Assembly: GCA_029891385.1 (NCBI GenBank)
Contig: CM057228.1
Location: 135,373,475 to 135,437,474 of the forward strand
DNA length: 64,000 bases
Direction of reading: 5' to 3'
Origin: Erythroxylum novogranatense
Taxonomy: Eukaryota; Streptophyta; Magnoliopsida; Malpighiales; Erythroxylaceae
Shown here: piece after piece, positions 10,405 through 29,900 of the stretch
Numbering within the stretch: the first letter of the stretch is position 1
How the letters are laid out: every line of letters begins with the position of its first letter
Program-made: the position numbers and the translations under genes
Notes under the pieces: generated by a model
The model's input: the letters and a program-made list of their open reading frames with translations, nothing else
Told to the model about the DNA's origin: nothing
The model's database searches: none

Positions 10405-12899
10405 TCATTGAGGAAGAACTGGAGGAGCGATTGTTCGGGTATTATACGAGTTGCAGTGGCCGCATTTCTGGCCGATTATGTGGAAGTAAACTTCGGTAGT
10501 GTCATTGCAGTCATTGCATAGGATCCAAACCTGCAAATTGTACCAGCATCTTTAGATGTCTTACAAGGAAGGAACAAGTTCAAAACTCTAATGAGACATC
10601 TCTAGGTAAGCAGGAAAGACCCATCTTTCCCGGGTTTTCTAGGTTCATTTGTGTGGAAGAGACGGAAACATGCTAAAGACAAAGAGCTTTCATATCAAAG
10701 ATCAAACAAGCTTCTGGGAATGATAACAGCTACCAAGAATGGAAGATCGTAGACCGATAACAGAAATTGAGATGACTACTGCGGTAAAATCTAAGGCAGA
10801 ACATCAGAACAAACTAACTGAATGAGACATGTAAAACCAAGTCAACAAGGTTAGAAGTCAGGCACCTTCTTGAACCGATAATCCTCAGGCATGATGGTTG
10901 CTTCTATCTGACAACAAACAGTTATTAACAAATCACTATATAGAACCAATGTTAACAAGAAGCATACAACTCAACAGTGCGCGATATGGTTAAAATTTAG
11001 AAAACCCTACCTCCTCATCTATCCTCTTCCAGGTCTTAGACATATCAATCACTGACTTTGAGCATATGGGACAGCAATAACTAGAGGTAACGATCAAACT
11101 TAGAAACCAATCTGGTATTCAATCATTATACATAAACTTTATTCAGAAACTCATGGTGCTTACTTGTCACGCATCACCATTTCATTGTAGCATTCACAAT
11201 GCATAGTGTGCCCACATTTCAAGACAGTGGTGTCCTTTAATGAGTCAAATAGATACTGCAGAAACAGAACGCGGAGATTACGTTAAAATAGGAGTAATTA
11301 ATATCCACGAAAAGATCGGGATAGGTTACAACACGAACCTCATAACAGATGGGGCAATGGTGACGCATAGAGTTCTCCACGCATGAATGATTATTATGCA
11401 GGCTAATAGAATAGCAAGAGCCTATTCACATAAGAAGTTGTTAGCAGATAGAGAGTCTGCCATCACGAGAAAGAAGGAAAACCTTGCAATTTACAGTGAC
11501 AAAGTAGTAACTGCTACCGAACACAAACTTTCCATTAGTACAGAGGGAAAGAAGGGAAGAGATGGAGAGATATCTATCCACCAACACCTTTAGAAGCTTT
11601 AACACTAAATGACACTGAAACTGATCACAATAAGAAGCACAACTCTTATAGACAACGAATGCATACCACACTTCCTGCAGTGGAAGTAATTCTCACGACC
11701 ACCAACTCTGTTTTAGACCACAAAAGACATGGAGACTTTAAATTCTTAATAATATTCGCGGGATCAGAAACAGCACAACTAAGTCAAGATTTCACTAACC
11801 TACAAATTCCACAATCATCACAATGGAACTGCCCTTTTTCAGTCTGCAGCAAGTTATACAGACAATAACTTCAATTACTAATATTAATCAAGGATGAAAT
11901 ACTGCATGAAAAGCCAAATCCTGACACACTTGCACAAAAAGAAAAGGAAGCAAACCACAGAAAAAGCTAAGGAGGAACTTTTGAATACACCGATAAGAAG
12001 CATTTCGACTAAAGAAAGTGAAATTACATCGTCATCGTAGAATTTGCATACTTCACAAAAATACTCCCCCATATTGATCCCACAGTTTGTACAAACTTTA
12101 GCAACCTGGAAACAACCAAATTCATAAAGATATTAGAAAACAAAAAGAGTTATAAAACAGATGTAAATAGAATTGTATTGCAAGTCTAGAATGGTAAGTA
12201 CCTGCTGCTCTGTGTCACAAACTGAACATACAACCTGAAAGATACAAATCGCAGGTGCTTCATTACTATAATTTTTAGAGCATGTTAACCTTAAGGAGGA
12301 CTTGAATAACAAAAATGGAGGGAGGAGCTGAACATAACGCACTTGTGTAACATCACATCGATTGATTTCGTGTCGATCGTAGGGGTTTTTCAGCATGCTC
12401 TGCTCAATGAAAACAAAAGTAAGATAACAAGATAGCACATCAAATCAGGATCAACATAACGAGATCCTCTTGAGAGTAGTTCATAGAGACAAAAGCAAGG
12501 ACACAAAATGTTCCCCAACAGGCACCATTGGGAATCAATTCAAAACAGAAAGTAAATGCCACCCAGACCAGAAAATGCCCGTAAAAGATTAAATCTTTTT
12601 GCGGCTAAACAAATAGATCAGAGAAAGTTGACATGAAAGAAGAAACCATTACCGCAGCTTCATTGTGACAATGGCGACAATAGAAGATCTCGTTGCAGCA
12701 CGGAGCTCGGATTTTGCATCTTCTTCTGTAATGCTTGCATCTTTACAAACACGAAAAACCCAAAAAAAAAACAGGTCAAATTCCACTCTCAAATCCATCA
12801 ACCATGAACAAAAGAAGAAATGAAGAGAAAAATGAAAAAGTACCCATATCCCATCTTCCCAAAACCAAGTCGTTCGTTGGATGCTGCGGCGGTTTCCAT
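10405..12899 (-). CDS. MIEL1: CHY/CTCHY/RING-H2 zinc-finger E3 ubiquitin ligase, MIEL1-like (269 aa, 12 exons)
   Basis: Twelve exons join in frame: 12899-12844, 12740-12653, 12399-12343, 12234-12202, 12105-12028, 11843-11800, 11707-11667, 11421-11339, 11255-11164, 11080-11011, 10907-10866 and 10530-10405, giving 269 residues. The CHY-type zinc finger occupies about residues 19-90 ([26 protein letters not shown]). The CTCHY region follows at about 92-150 ([29 protein letters not shown]). A RING-H2 finger follows at 155-197 with ligands C155, C158, C174, H176, H179, C182, C194 and C197. A C-terminal zinc ribbon ([18 protein letters not shown]) ends in APPVLPQ. Related enzymes transfer ubiquitin to regulators such as MYB30 (MIEL1) or act in ABA signalling (CHYR1). 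Length and C-terminus favour the MIEL1 branch, but orthology is inferred from remembered family sequences. Confidence 0.93.
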
Positions 12900-14339
12900 G
12901 AGTTTTGGGGGCAGGGAGATAGATTACAGACAGATCAAGGAGAGAAGAGAGCCCAGAAAAGGAAAGCCGAAGATATACGTAATAGAAAGGGTTTCCTGAT
13001 TTGGGAAGGACGAGATGGATTTGTCTGACTCAGATTTGCCAAAGCAAGTCATAACATTATTGAAAGCAACCAACTTACAGATCATGCAATGAATTTTCTC
13101 ACATTACCCCAATATTCTAATGCAAAATTCATTGCAACCAAGCAGTGGTTTGAGCTTGAGCTGGAATATAAAATTCGACGACAATTACCAATGGAGTGAA
13201 AAGAGAGAGCCAGGATAAGATGGGCTGGATGGCTGAGGCAAATGGAGGATGACTTGCAAGGAAAGCGGCATGCGTCGTATTTGGGGCGAATTGGGTTTCA
13301 CTACCACCTAAAGCTGACGCGTAAAGATCAGGAGCAGTTGTTGTGGGCCATTTCACAAACAGTTGCAATGCCCATTTCATTCCCTTCCCCTCTTCCTTCT
13401 CTTTCTTTCCAACTTAGAGTTTGGATCTTTGTATTTTTGTACTTTTCAAATTCTGTGTATTCGGTGGACTCTGCTCGATTAGTCAGTTATTGCTCTGTGT
13501 ATAAAATTAAATAATACAAGATTAAAACCTCTTGTATAAAATTAAATAATACAAGATTAAAACCTCTTGGCGCAAGTAAGTTAATAAAAGAATTTCTTAA
13601 TTTAAATAAGATCACTGGATAAAACTCTCCTTCCCGTATATAATCATTTAAAATTTTAGTTTAAACTTTTATTTCTAGTAAGGGATTTATCCGATTCTAA
13701 TAAAAATTAGTCAGATGTGAGCAATTTAAAGATGTCTTTTTAAGTTAGACTCTTCTAAGTACCTTGTAGATAATTAAAAAAAGATAATACAAAGATTAAA
13801 ACAAGTTGGATTTATTGTCTTAAATGTACGCTTATCAAGTTACTTTAGAATTCACTTTCGATTAATTAAAAATAATTTTAATTTAATTTTGTTAAAAATT
13901 TATTAAACCTAAATTTAATTTCAAATAGATTTAAATTCTTAAATATAATTTTACTTAAATTGATCTTTATCTATTAATTTTGAACTATTTGTATTGAGTT
14001 TTAAATTTAAAAATCATATTTACTTATATAAAATTTGCACTTATTTTCAAACTATTAACTTATTGGGTTGTGTTATGTAAATTATATAATTTAAACCTAT
14101 ATAGCTAAATAATTATTTAATGTAATTTTACACAATTCTACTATTAATTTTGTAAATATATAAAATAAATTAATCAATTGTCACAAAACTAAATTTATAA
14201 CCATGTATATCTTCTATATTTTATGTTCAATATTATATTCTCCGTCTAATAAAAGATAATTTATTTTGATGAGAATCAAGGCTTTTTTTAAACTGAATTT
14301 ATTTATTAGGATAATCCTATATCATATTTTAAAGTGTCT
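12900..14339. other. upstream region of the MIEL1-like gene and AT-rich spacer
   Basis: The part nearest 12900 should contain the MIEL1-like promoter and 5' UTR. A moderately GC-balanced stretch at about 13130-13420 has short frames on both strands but no recognisable protein. From 13600 it is plain AT-rich spacer. Confidence 0.45.
13499..13568 (+). repeat. 35-bp perfect tandem duplication
   Basis: The unit starting GTATAAAATTAAATAATACA occurs at 13499 and again, identical, at 13534. Confidence 0.9.
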
Positions 14340-14760
14340 AACAAAAAACCTGACAACATGCCCCAACTATGCCTACGGAGATAGCTAACAAGTAGGCCAT
14401 CATATTTACATGCCTAGGAATCCAGTTAAAAGTAAAGGATTGAAAATCCGTAGCTGTGACTTTACACTCGTCTAGGATCACTCTTAGCTCATTGATACCA
14501 TTGCTAAAGTCATAGAATCGTTGCACAAGTGAAGACAATCGGTTTCTACCTCTACTGATGTAAAGTTAGAGTGCATCAACCAAGATAAAGCTTCCTTGAA
14601 AGTGATAACTTCTGCAATAAGATAAGTATAATGTGATTAGGAAAACCCAAATAGGCATTTAACAAAAGTACTTTCTCCCATTATTACTAAGTCATATGAC
14701 CCTATATCCTAAGCATCGTGAATTACAGCATCAAGTTGCACTTTACAGCTCCAACGATTG
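14340..14760 (-). pseudogene. LINE-type RNase H domain remnant
   Basis: Read on the minus strand, the frames give WSCKVQLDAVI, then IAEVITFKEALSWLMHSNF and VEVETDCLHLC, and after a frameshift ELRVILDEC and FQSFTFNWIPRHVNMMAYLLA. These are the landmarks of the plant RNase H-like domain (RVT_3 type) found at the C-terminus of non-LTR retrotransposon ORF2: W.K.N.D near the start, E in the EA..ALSW helix, D in ETDC, and the WIPRH.N..A end. In-frame stops and the frameshift show that it is dead. No poly-A tail or reverse transcriptase is visible next to it. Confidence 0.8.
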
Positions 14761-15997
14761 GGCCAGACTATCAGATTACTAGTTCGTCAGCCCCTGTTGG
14801 TGTACCAGAAGCGCTAGCCTGGGCTTGGGTATTTTTACATTCTTCAAGAAATCTGTGTGAAGATGTCACTATAATTTGGGGAGCTAATCTTTTATGCTAC
14901 CATATGAAAGAATTTCAGGTTTTCGACAAGTGTCACAAAAGTACATAAGCTCAACTTACTACATCTAATTGACAATTTAAGAGATCCTACAAAAAAAGTA
15001 ATAAAATTTGGAGCAACAGAAGATAAATTTAATAAATCCCAACATGCTCTAATGTAGGCACAATTTAGCATCTTGTAATTCCCAAAATTTTAGACTATGT
15101 ATATAAGGGATGATTATTAAAAAAATCATCAATTTTTGTTGATTATTTAATTATAATATGAACTTTAAAACTAATAATAAAATGTTAAAATTTTCAATTT
15201 TTCAATTATAACACAACGTTAATCTTATCGTTAACTTTGTTGATGTGGTACTGCTACCCTGTTAAGAAACTTGATTAGCATAAGTTAATATAATTATTAA
15301 AATGAATCATAAATTGAAACGATGTTGTTTTGACCTAATTTAGATATATTGGTTGGTGATTTAGCTTATAGTTCATTTCATTGAAAATACTTGGATTTAG
15401 GATCATGGGCCAACTCATTGTCACCCTTTAAAAATAAACATATTTATTTCACCATTGACAAAATTGGATATTATATGCTTATTAATTTAAATATTTTGCA
15501 TTCAAAATTGCGATTAAGAGATTATTCACTTAATTAAATATATTATAATATATTATTTTATTTTGCTCTTTCACTAATGCATTTAGATGTATTGTTAGAA
15601 ACCTCATTTTACTTTTGATTATATTTAATTACTTTGTAATTTTTACCTTTTAGAATCACTTTTTATAATTTAAGTTACATGTCACCACCATAAATATCAT
15701 TTTATGTTTTACTTATAATAAACATTTATTTTAAAAAAATTTGCTTCTCTTAACAACTTTTTGATAAAATAAAACAATTGATACATTGTAACGAGAATTC
15801 TTCTTTAACTTTTATATTATATTTTAATAAAAATATTTTAAATTAAAATTATATTTAAAATAATAAATATAATAAACTAATTAATTTAAAATTTTCATCT
15901 ATATAAAATTAAAAGATTAAAAAATAATTGATAAATTAGGATTTAAAAGTATAAAATGTAATTAAAAGTTTTAAAGATTCAACTTAAACAATTGTTT

Positions 15998-17117
15998 GTA
16001 TTTATTTTTAATCCAACTCTTTTAGAAAATAAAATCGACATGGATAATATCGAAATTGCAAAATAACTTGGGTATGAAATTAACCGATAAAATATATTTT
16101 ACTTGAAATATATATTAGGTTAAAGTTTAATAATTTTAAAAATTTTTGAAGTTAGTTTGAAATAAATTTTATATTTTAATTTAACTCAATTAATAAAAAT
16201 AGCAAAAGCATAATTGAAAAATAACATTTCTATTAGTTAAGGATAAAACTACGTATTATTAAACCTTTATGAGACTTTGTGCCAAGATTTATATTATATA
16301 TTGTTGTTATTGTTTTAGTGAAGACATATACCTCTTTTTTAATTTAAGAAACTTTATATAAATTCTATAATGTTTAAAATTTTCAAAAAATTCCTTCAAA
16401 TTTGAAAATATCTTAGGTGAGATTTTAGTTAAAAATAATAATAAAATACACACAATATGATTATCATACTTGATTAGTTAAAAATCATTGATATAGTAAA
16501 CCAACTCAAATTTAAAATTAATCTTAACCCATTAAAATGACTTATATTAATAATTATAACAAATATTAAATTGAGTCAAGTTAGGGATGTCAAATTTGTC
16601 CTCACTTGGGCCAATTTCGGTTAGCGTTGACTAGGCTACGGGGTGGTGTGATTGTTACTTTAAAAACTTAATTATTTTTATGTTCTTTTAAAAATATATA
16701 TAATGAGTCTGGTTGGCTTGACCTGTCAGTAACCCGTTGGGTCAGCAAGCGATCGGGCTAGATCAAGGGCCATCTTGTCAACGGATCGGGTAGCTCCTAG
16801 GGTTTGACCCATTGACATTCTTAAGTTGAGTTTAATTAGCTCGGTTTGAGTTTAAGAACTAAGTTGGATTGTCCCGGAAACAACATTTGAATAATTTATA
16901 GATGAGGTCCATAATGTGTTTGTTTCATTATTTTTCTTTATCGATATGTAAGAAAAAGTTTTAATTTTTTTAAAATGTGAAATTTTTAAAGAATTTTAAA
17001 ATTATTTTAATTTTATAATCTAAAAAAACATGTTTTTATCATTTATCTAGTGAATAAAACAAAATAAAATGTCTAAAATTAATAAATAATATCGTTTTAA
17101 TAAATATAAAATCTTGT
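15998..17117 (+). repeat. 1.1-kb tandem segmental duplication, unit 1
   Basis: The unit begins near GTATTTATTTTTAATCCAAC and is repeated in the same orientation directly after it (unit 2). Shared blocks include AACTTGGGTATGAAATTAAC (16067 and 17189), CACACAATATGATTATCATA (16451 and 17584) and AAAATGTCTAAAATTAATAA (17066 and 18204). The copies differ by many substitutions and small indels, so the duplication is old. The interior resembles decayed plant transposon sequence; no coding frame survives. Confidence 0.85.
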
Positions 17118-18245
17118 CGTATTTATTTTTAATCCAACTCTTTTGGAAATAAATCATCATGGATGATATCATAAATTACAAAATAACTTGGGTATGAAAT
17201 TAACAACAAAATATATTTTAGTTGAAATATAAGTTAGGTTAAAGTTTAATAATTTTAAAAATTTTTGAAGCGAGTTTTGAATTAAAATTTACATTTTAGA
17301 TTTAACTCAATTAATAAAAATAGCGAAAGCATATGCCTTTCGAAAATAACTATTCTATTAGTTAAGGGTAAGACTACGTATTATTAGACTTTTACAAATT
17401 TTGCATCTAAGTGAAATTTATATTAAATGTTGTTGTTATTATTATTGTTATTGTTTTAGTAAAAACACGTGTCACTTTTTCAATTTAAGAAACTTTACAC
17501 AAATTCTATAATGTTTTTTTTTAAAAAACTTCAAATTTGTAAATATCTTACCTAAGATTTTAGCTAAAAATAATAACAAAATACACACAATATGATTATC
17601 ATACTTGATTAGTTAAATGTCATTGATATAGTAAACCAACTTAAACTTTAAAATTGACCATAATCAATTAAAATTGACCTATATTAATAATTATAACAAA
17701 TATTAATTTGAGTTAAGTTAGGGATGTCAAAATTGGCCTGATTTGGGTTGATTTCAGCTAGGGTTGATCGAGCTATGAGCCGATCCGACCTTTACTTAAA
17801 AAATTATATTATTTTTGACATTTTAAAAAAATATAAGATAAGTCGGGTTGCTCGATTTGTTAGTAACTCGTTGGGGCATAGGTTGGTCAGTCAGTGATCA
17901 GGCTAGATCACGGGTCACCTTGTCAATGAGTCGGGCCGCTCCTGGTCCAGCTTAATACATCAACATTCTTAAGTCGAATTTAATTGGTTCGATTTGAGTT
18001 TAAGAAATAAATTATATCGTATTAGAAATAACATTTGAATGATTTATATTTGATGTTCATATTGTGTTTGTTTCATTATTATTTTTTAGTAGATGCATAA
18101 GAAATTTTTTTTTAAAACTAAAAAAAGTTTTGTGAAAATTTTTAATTTTAAATTCTACAGGAAAAAATCTGTTTTTATCATTTATTTAGTGAATAAAACA
18201 AAATAAAATGTCTAAAATTAATAAATAATATCGTTTTAATAAATA
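17118..18245 (+). repeat. 1.1-kb tandem segmental duplication, unit 2
   Basis: Second copy of the unit at 15998-17117, ending about 330 bp before the ISWI gene start codon. The offset between matching blocks is about 1,122-1,138 bp. Confidence 0.85.
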
Positions 18246-18362
18246 TCAAATCTAATTGGAATTTGGGCTGCTCATTTAAAAGAAAGGATTCGAGATTCGG
18301 ATATTGTTATTCCTAAATGAAACCCCACAAGCTGTACCCAAACCCGGGAAGCCTCCAATCGG

Positions 18363-18384
18363 GCGGGAAATCACAAGGCGGGAA
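18363..18384 (+). promoter_or_regulatory. two E2F-like binding sites upstream of the ISWI gene
   Basis: GCGGGAAA (18363-18370) and GGCGGGAA (18377-18384) are both reverse complements of the E2F consensus TTSSCGSS (TTTCCCGC and TTCCCGCC). They lie in a short GC-rich island about 200 bp before the ISWI start codon, 14 bp apart and in the same orientation. Plant E2F/DP factors use this sequence at S-phase genes; binding here is inference. Confidence 0.6.
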
Positions 18385-18579
18385 CCTGACTCAAGAATTC
18401 ACAGCCGTCCGATCACAGTTATTTCAATCTAACGGACACCAAGAATTAGTGAACATGTATTTCCCTTGTATATAAAAAAGGGCTCGAAAAATCGCACATT
18501 ACTTTCTCCCAATTTAAACCTTTTTTTTGGAGAAACCCTCAATCGGAGACGAAGCGAATTCGGAGCTCCGAATTTCTCC

Positions 18580-25700
<7,121 letters not shown>

Positions 25701-26982
25701 TGGAAGTTAAACCCTAAGATTTTTAGATAGGGTTAAAAATTAATGATTATTCTCCTCCCTAGTGATTAGTTTGTGGATCCTTGTTATTCTGGTAACCACC
25801 GCGGGCTTCACAACCTTGTGATTGTCCACTTGGAGGCTAAGCAGCTAAGCTAAGATTATAGGCAAAAATGACAATGTTTTTTCTTATCTGATTAAGAAGA
25901 AAATCATTCGAGACTTTGTAACAATTATCATGTCAATACTATTAACGGCTGTTCTATCTTCTTTTGTGATATGCTACTCGTTAAAATAACATGGTTAAGC
26001 ATGAAATATTTGTAGGATACAGATGGGAAGAACAATTAATCTCCAAAGGTATGGGAATAAAATTGTCAGTGGTAGATCAAAGATTTGGAAGAATCGGATA
26101 AAGTATGAAGGAGAAATAAACACAGGTGAGTAGGAAAATTTGATTATATCGCAAAGCAATAGTTAAATTCTCAGAGTTGGGTAGGACATGAAACCTTTAA
26201 GACCTGGGCTAGAGTGCGTTAGAACTTCCGGACAACTCTGAAAGAATAGCCTAAACTTTACTTGTTGGACCCGGCTTGGAGTTTGAAGTATATCGACGTA
26301 GGAAGGATGTTTTATTTGATTAGTTAATTTCGAGTGAAATAATCCGCTGTTCAGACTTAGAAAATGTGCTGAAATCATTATGGATTTTGAATCAGGACAT
26401 GGTTGGAAATTATATATATACATATATATATATACACACTAAAAAAGTAAAGAAGGGGGGTTAGATTACACAGAAATATTTATTTATAATACGATAAATA
26501 CACGACAGGAACAGAACAAATATGATGAAAACTTTGTGTATAAGCCAAAACATGACTGACTGACTCAAATCCCATACACAAAAGACCGTATTGAAGAAGT
26601 TCAAGTTGCTAACACCAACCCCCACACCAAACCCACTCACTAGCTTCTCCAAATAATACACCATTTGAACATAATTTTTAACTCTTTTTTCAACTTTTTT
26701 TTCTTCATCTTCTCCCAGACTTCCTGTAACTCGTTACATATTCTAGCAAAATAATACCCTTCTCCTCAACTCAATCCTCCTTTCAACTCTCCTTCCTTTT
26801 TTCTCAATCTGTCTTGAGTCAATGCTGGATTACAGAAAGTCTTATTTCCCTTTGCTCCAAGACATTTTATAGAATGGTGCATCTGCAACTTCTCTTTCTT
26901 CCTCCTGACTCTCAGAAACATACCAAATGTATTTCCTACAAGACCAAAGGGCACATAAAGCTAACTTCTTTTTGGTGTTGAT
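25701..26982. other. convergent 3' flanks of the ISWI and PBL27-like genes
   Basis: The two genes point towards each other, so this spacer should contain both 3' UTRs. It includes a (TA)n stretch at about 26412-26437. I see no other gene. Confidence 0.5.
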
Positions 26983-29900
26983 TTACTCATTCATACCGTC
27001 GAAGCTTCCCGTTGCATTTGCTCTCTTTTTCTCTCTCAAGTTCTCGCCCCATACTTTTGCCTCCGCTACTGCACGCTCCCTATCTAAATCACGATTCCTT
27101 GTTCTGCTTCCATTTACAGGACTTTCTCGTTGTCCGTCCCCCCGTTGCTCCGAGTGGCCGAGCCCCCACTTCCTCCCAGATCCTCCACCAGTCTCATTTC
27201 TTACTAGTTCTGTGCCACTGCTCGATTCCCGTTTTCTGTAATCAGGTGAATTTTTATAAGTAGAAGGAGAGCCGTGTCTTCCATCTGGACTATCTACACC
27301 ATCTACCATATTCCTCCGTTCATCCCTGCTCCTAGGAGTAGACGGTCCAATCCTATTACTCTGATTTGGGTCGTAGGTTTGAGAAGCTAGATATGTGAGT
27401 GCGGTCACCACATCACCAATTAGAGGCCTTGTAGCAGCTTGCTCTTGTAAACACATTGCTGCAACTGCAAGCGCTTGATATAGTCCTCGCATTGGATATC
27501 GGCCTTGAAGTAGTGGGTCAGCCATTTTTGGGAACTTTCTTCGATCTTTGAAAAGTGGCCTTGCCTGAAAACCATTTAGAAAGAAAAATGATAGACACCT
27601 TTTTCTATTTAATGCTAAAGGAAAATGTTCTTCATGCTATGTTTTGTAAATAGAGAAGAAAAGGACAATGATTGAAGAGCTTTACATACTGTAGAACATG
27701 AGAAACACCTACCCAAGCGACAAGATTATGCTCTCCATGAGTTCGTGCATTATCAATTGCTTTTCTCCCAGTGATAAGCTCCAGAAAGACGACTCCAAAA
27801 CTATAAACATCAGACTTAAGAGTAAGTTGCCCAGTCATAGCATACTCTGGAGCACAGTAACCATAGGTTCCCATAACGCGAGTTGAGACATGAGTTTTGT
27901 CACCAACAGGTCCGAGCTTTGCAAGTCCGAAATCGGATAATTTGGGGTGATAACCTTCATCAAGAAGGATGTTAGAAGACTTTAAATCCCGATAAATAAC
28001 CGGGGGATTAGCTTTGTCATGCAAGTATTCCAACCCCTTAGCTGCACCAGCTGCAATCTTCATCCTTGTGTTCCAATCCAGAGGTTCTCTGTCTGGTGGA
28101 AGATCTGAAAACGAGACAAAAAAAATTCACAACAGTGTTCAACAAAACGAATCAAACGGAATTGGTTAAAAGAACTTAACATACAACTGAATCGATGTAG
28201 TTTTACACAATTCTGCATTTCAACTTGTAACACTAATGGTACCAAATATCAGCAACAGATATTAAAAATCCTTAGCTATTTTTAAGAGCATATATAAGGA
28301 AGTAAAATGGTATTGTGCCAACTAATTGTAGACTTGTTAAATAGAGCAATTGTTGCAATTTAATTACCAGATTTAAGAGAGACTATTATCCCACCTCGAT
28401 TCTCATGAATAACCAGCAAGAAACATCTTTTCGCATTCTGTTCAAACTAGAGACAATTTCTTGAACTCCTGAGGACATTAGTTATCTACTTGTCCTTTCC
28501 AGAATGACTTACACTCATTTGTTGCATCTTCAACACATGTTAAATTTAATCAACTCCAGAATGCAATACTACCTTCTTGTCAACACATTCATCAATCAAT
28601 CTATTGTCAGTTTTACTATCTGAAAAGCACCAGAGCTCCTCCTTATATGCATAGACTTCCAAGGAGTGCCTTTGATAGCCAGGGTAATAGATGACATGAT
28701 ATGTTATCTAGTTGCATATTCCAAGGATTTATAATCATTCTTCTTGACAAACACAATGCTCAAACAATGGTCTAACAAGCTTCCCTCAAACACATAACAA
28801 GGACAATTAATTTGAAAACCGTCCATGATATGCTAGCCATAATAGTGCCCGCAAGTCATGTATCGGGTATAATTGTACGGAAGTTATATCCACTCTTACG
28901 TGGCCATAATCATATAAACCATCAAACACGAGATATTATTAGAAGAATCAATAAGGTACCAGAGTTCCCACCAAAGAAGGATATATGTAGAGGTGAACAA
29001 TAGTCCAAAACAAGGGAATATCCTTTAAAATAAGCACTTATGTCATCTCTTACTATTTGATTTCTTCTAGGCAATCCTGTGGCATGCCATAAACTATTCA
29101 ATAGCAGTGTCTAATAAAGTTTGGAACATTTGTTCATTTTTGTGGGATACAAGTCTTGGAAGAATAAAACTAGTATCGGGATACTGAACTCAATTCTAAC
29201 TAGTGGAACTACAAAACACCCAAAATCCTTATCTCCACCTCTAAGCTAGTAGCTGCAATTGCTTTACATGATCCAGGAAAAATTGCCTAAATCAACAGTG
29301 AAGGTCCAAAAGTTCTAACTAGCACCAGCACATCATATTCAACTGCAACAAATACGTCACAAAATTGATAACCTAATAATGCTACGTCTTACAGGTAATA
29401 TTATGAGAATGATTAAGCTATATCTTACTGCTGGTATTGAGCCAAACTACTGTTTTATAACACCATTACATTAACTACAATTGCTGAACTTCCCCTTATA
29501 CTCCCTCCTCAACGCCTCTAACGCCTTTCATTTGCATCAAACACCTCTCTCATTGGTTTATGTCAACCTCTCTTGTGGAGAGGCCACAAAACTACAAGCA
29601 ACACTAATGACTTATTTCAACATGAACTTAAAATCTTGATTATAAGCTTAAACATCCCAATCATTAATTTCAGCATCTCATACTTACCTTCCAGCACAAT
29701 CCATATCCATGCTTAGAAACATGTTACTTTAAAATCAAGAAGTATAGCTGGTCCTTTACTATTTACAGTTAGATAATGCAAAAATTAGATAAGATTGCTC
29801 CATAATCTTAATTCATAAATGAATTTTCCTTTATGAAATAAAATTTCACAACTGTCAAGGATATCACAAAGATTTTTTTTTTAAAAAGAGATAACCTTGC

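Noticed and set aside
13242..13514. 90-aa protein
   Set aside because: No family resemblance, no splice or promoter context, and it runs into the 35-bp tandem repeat.
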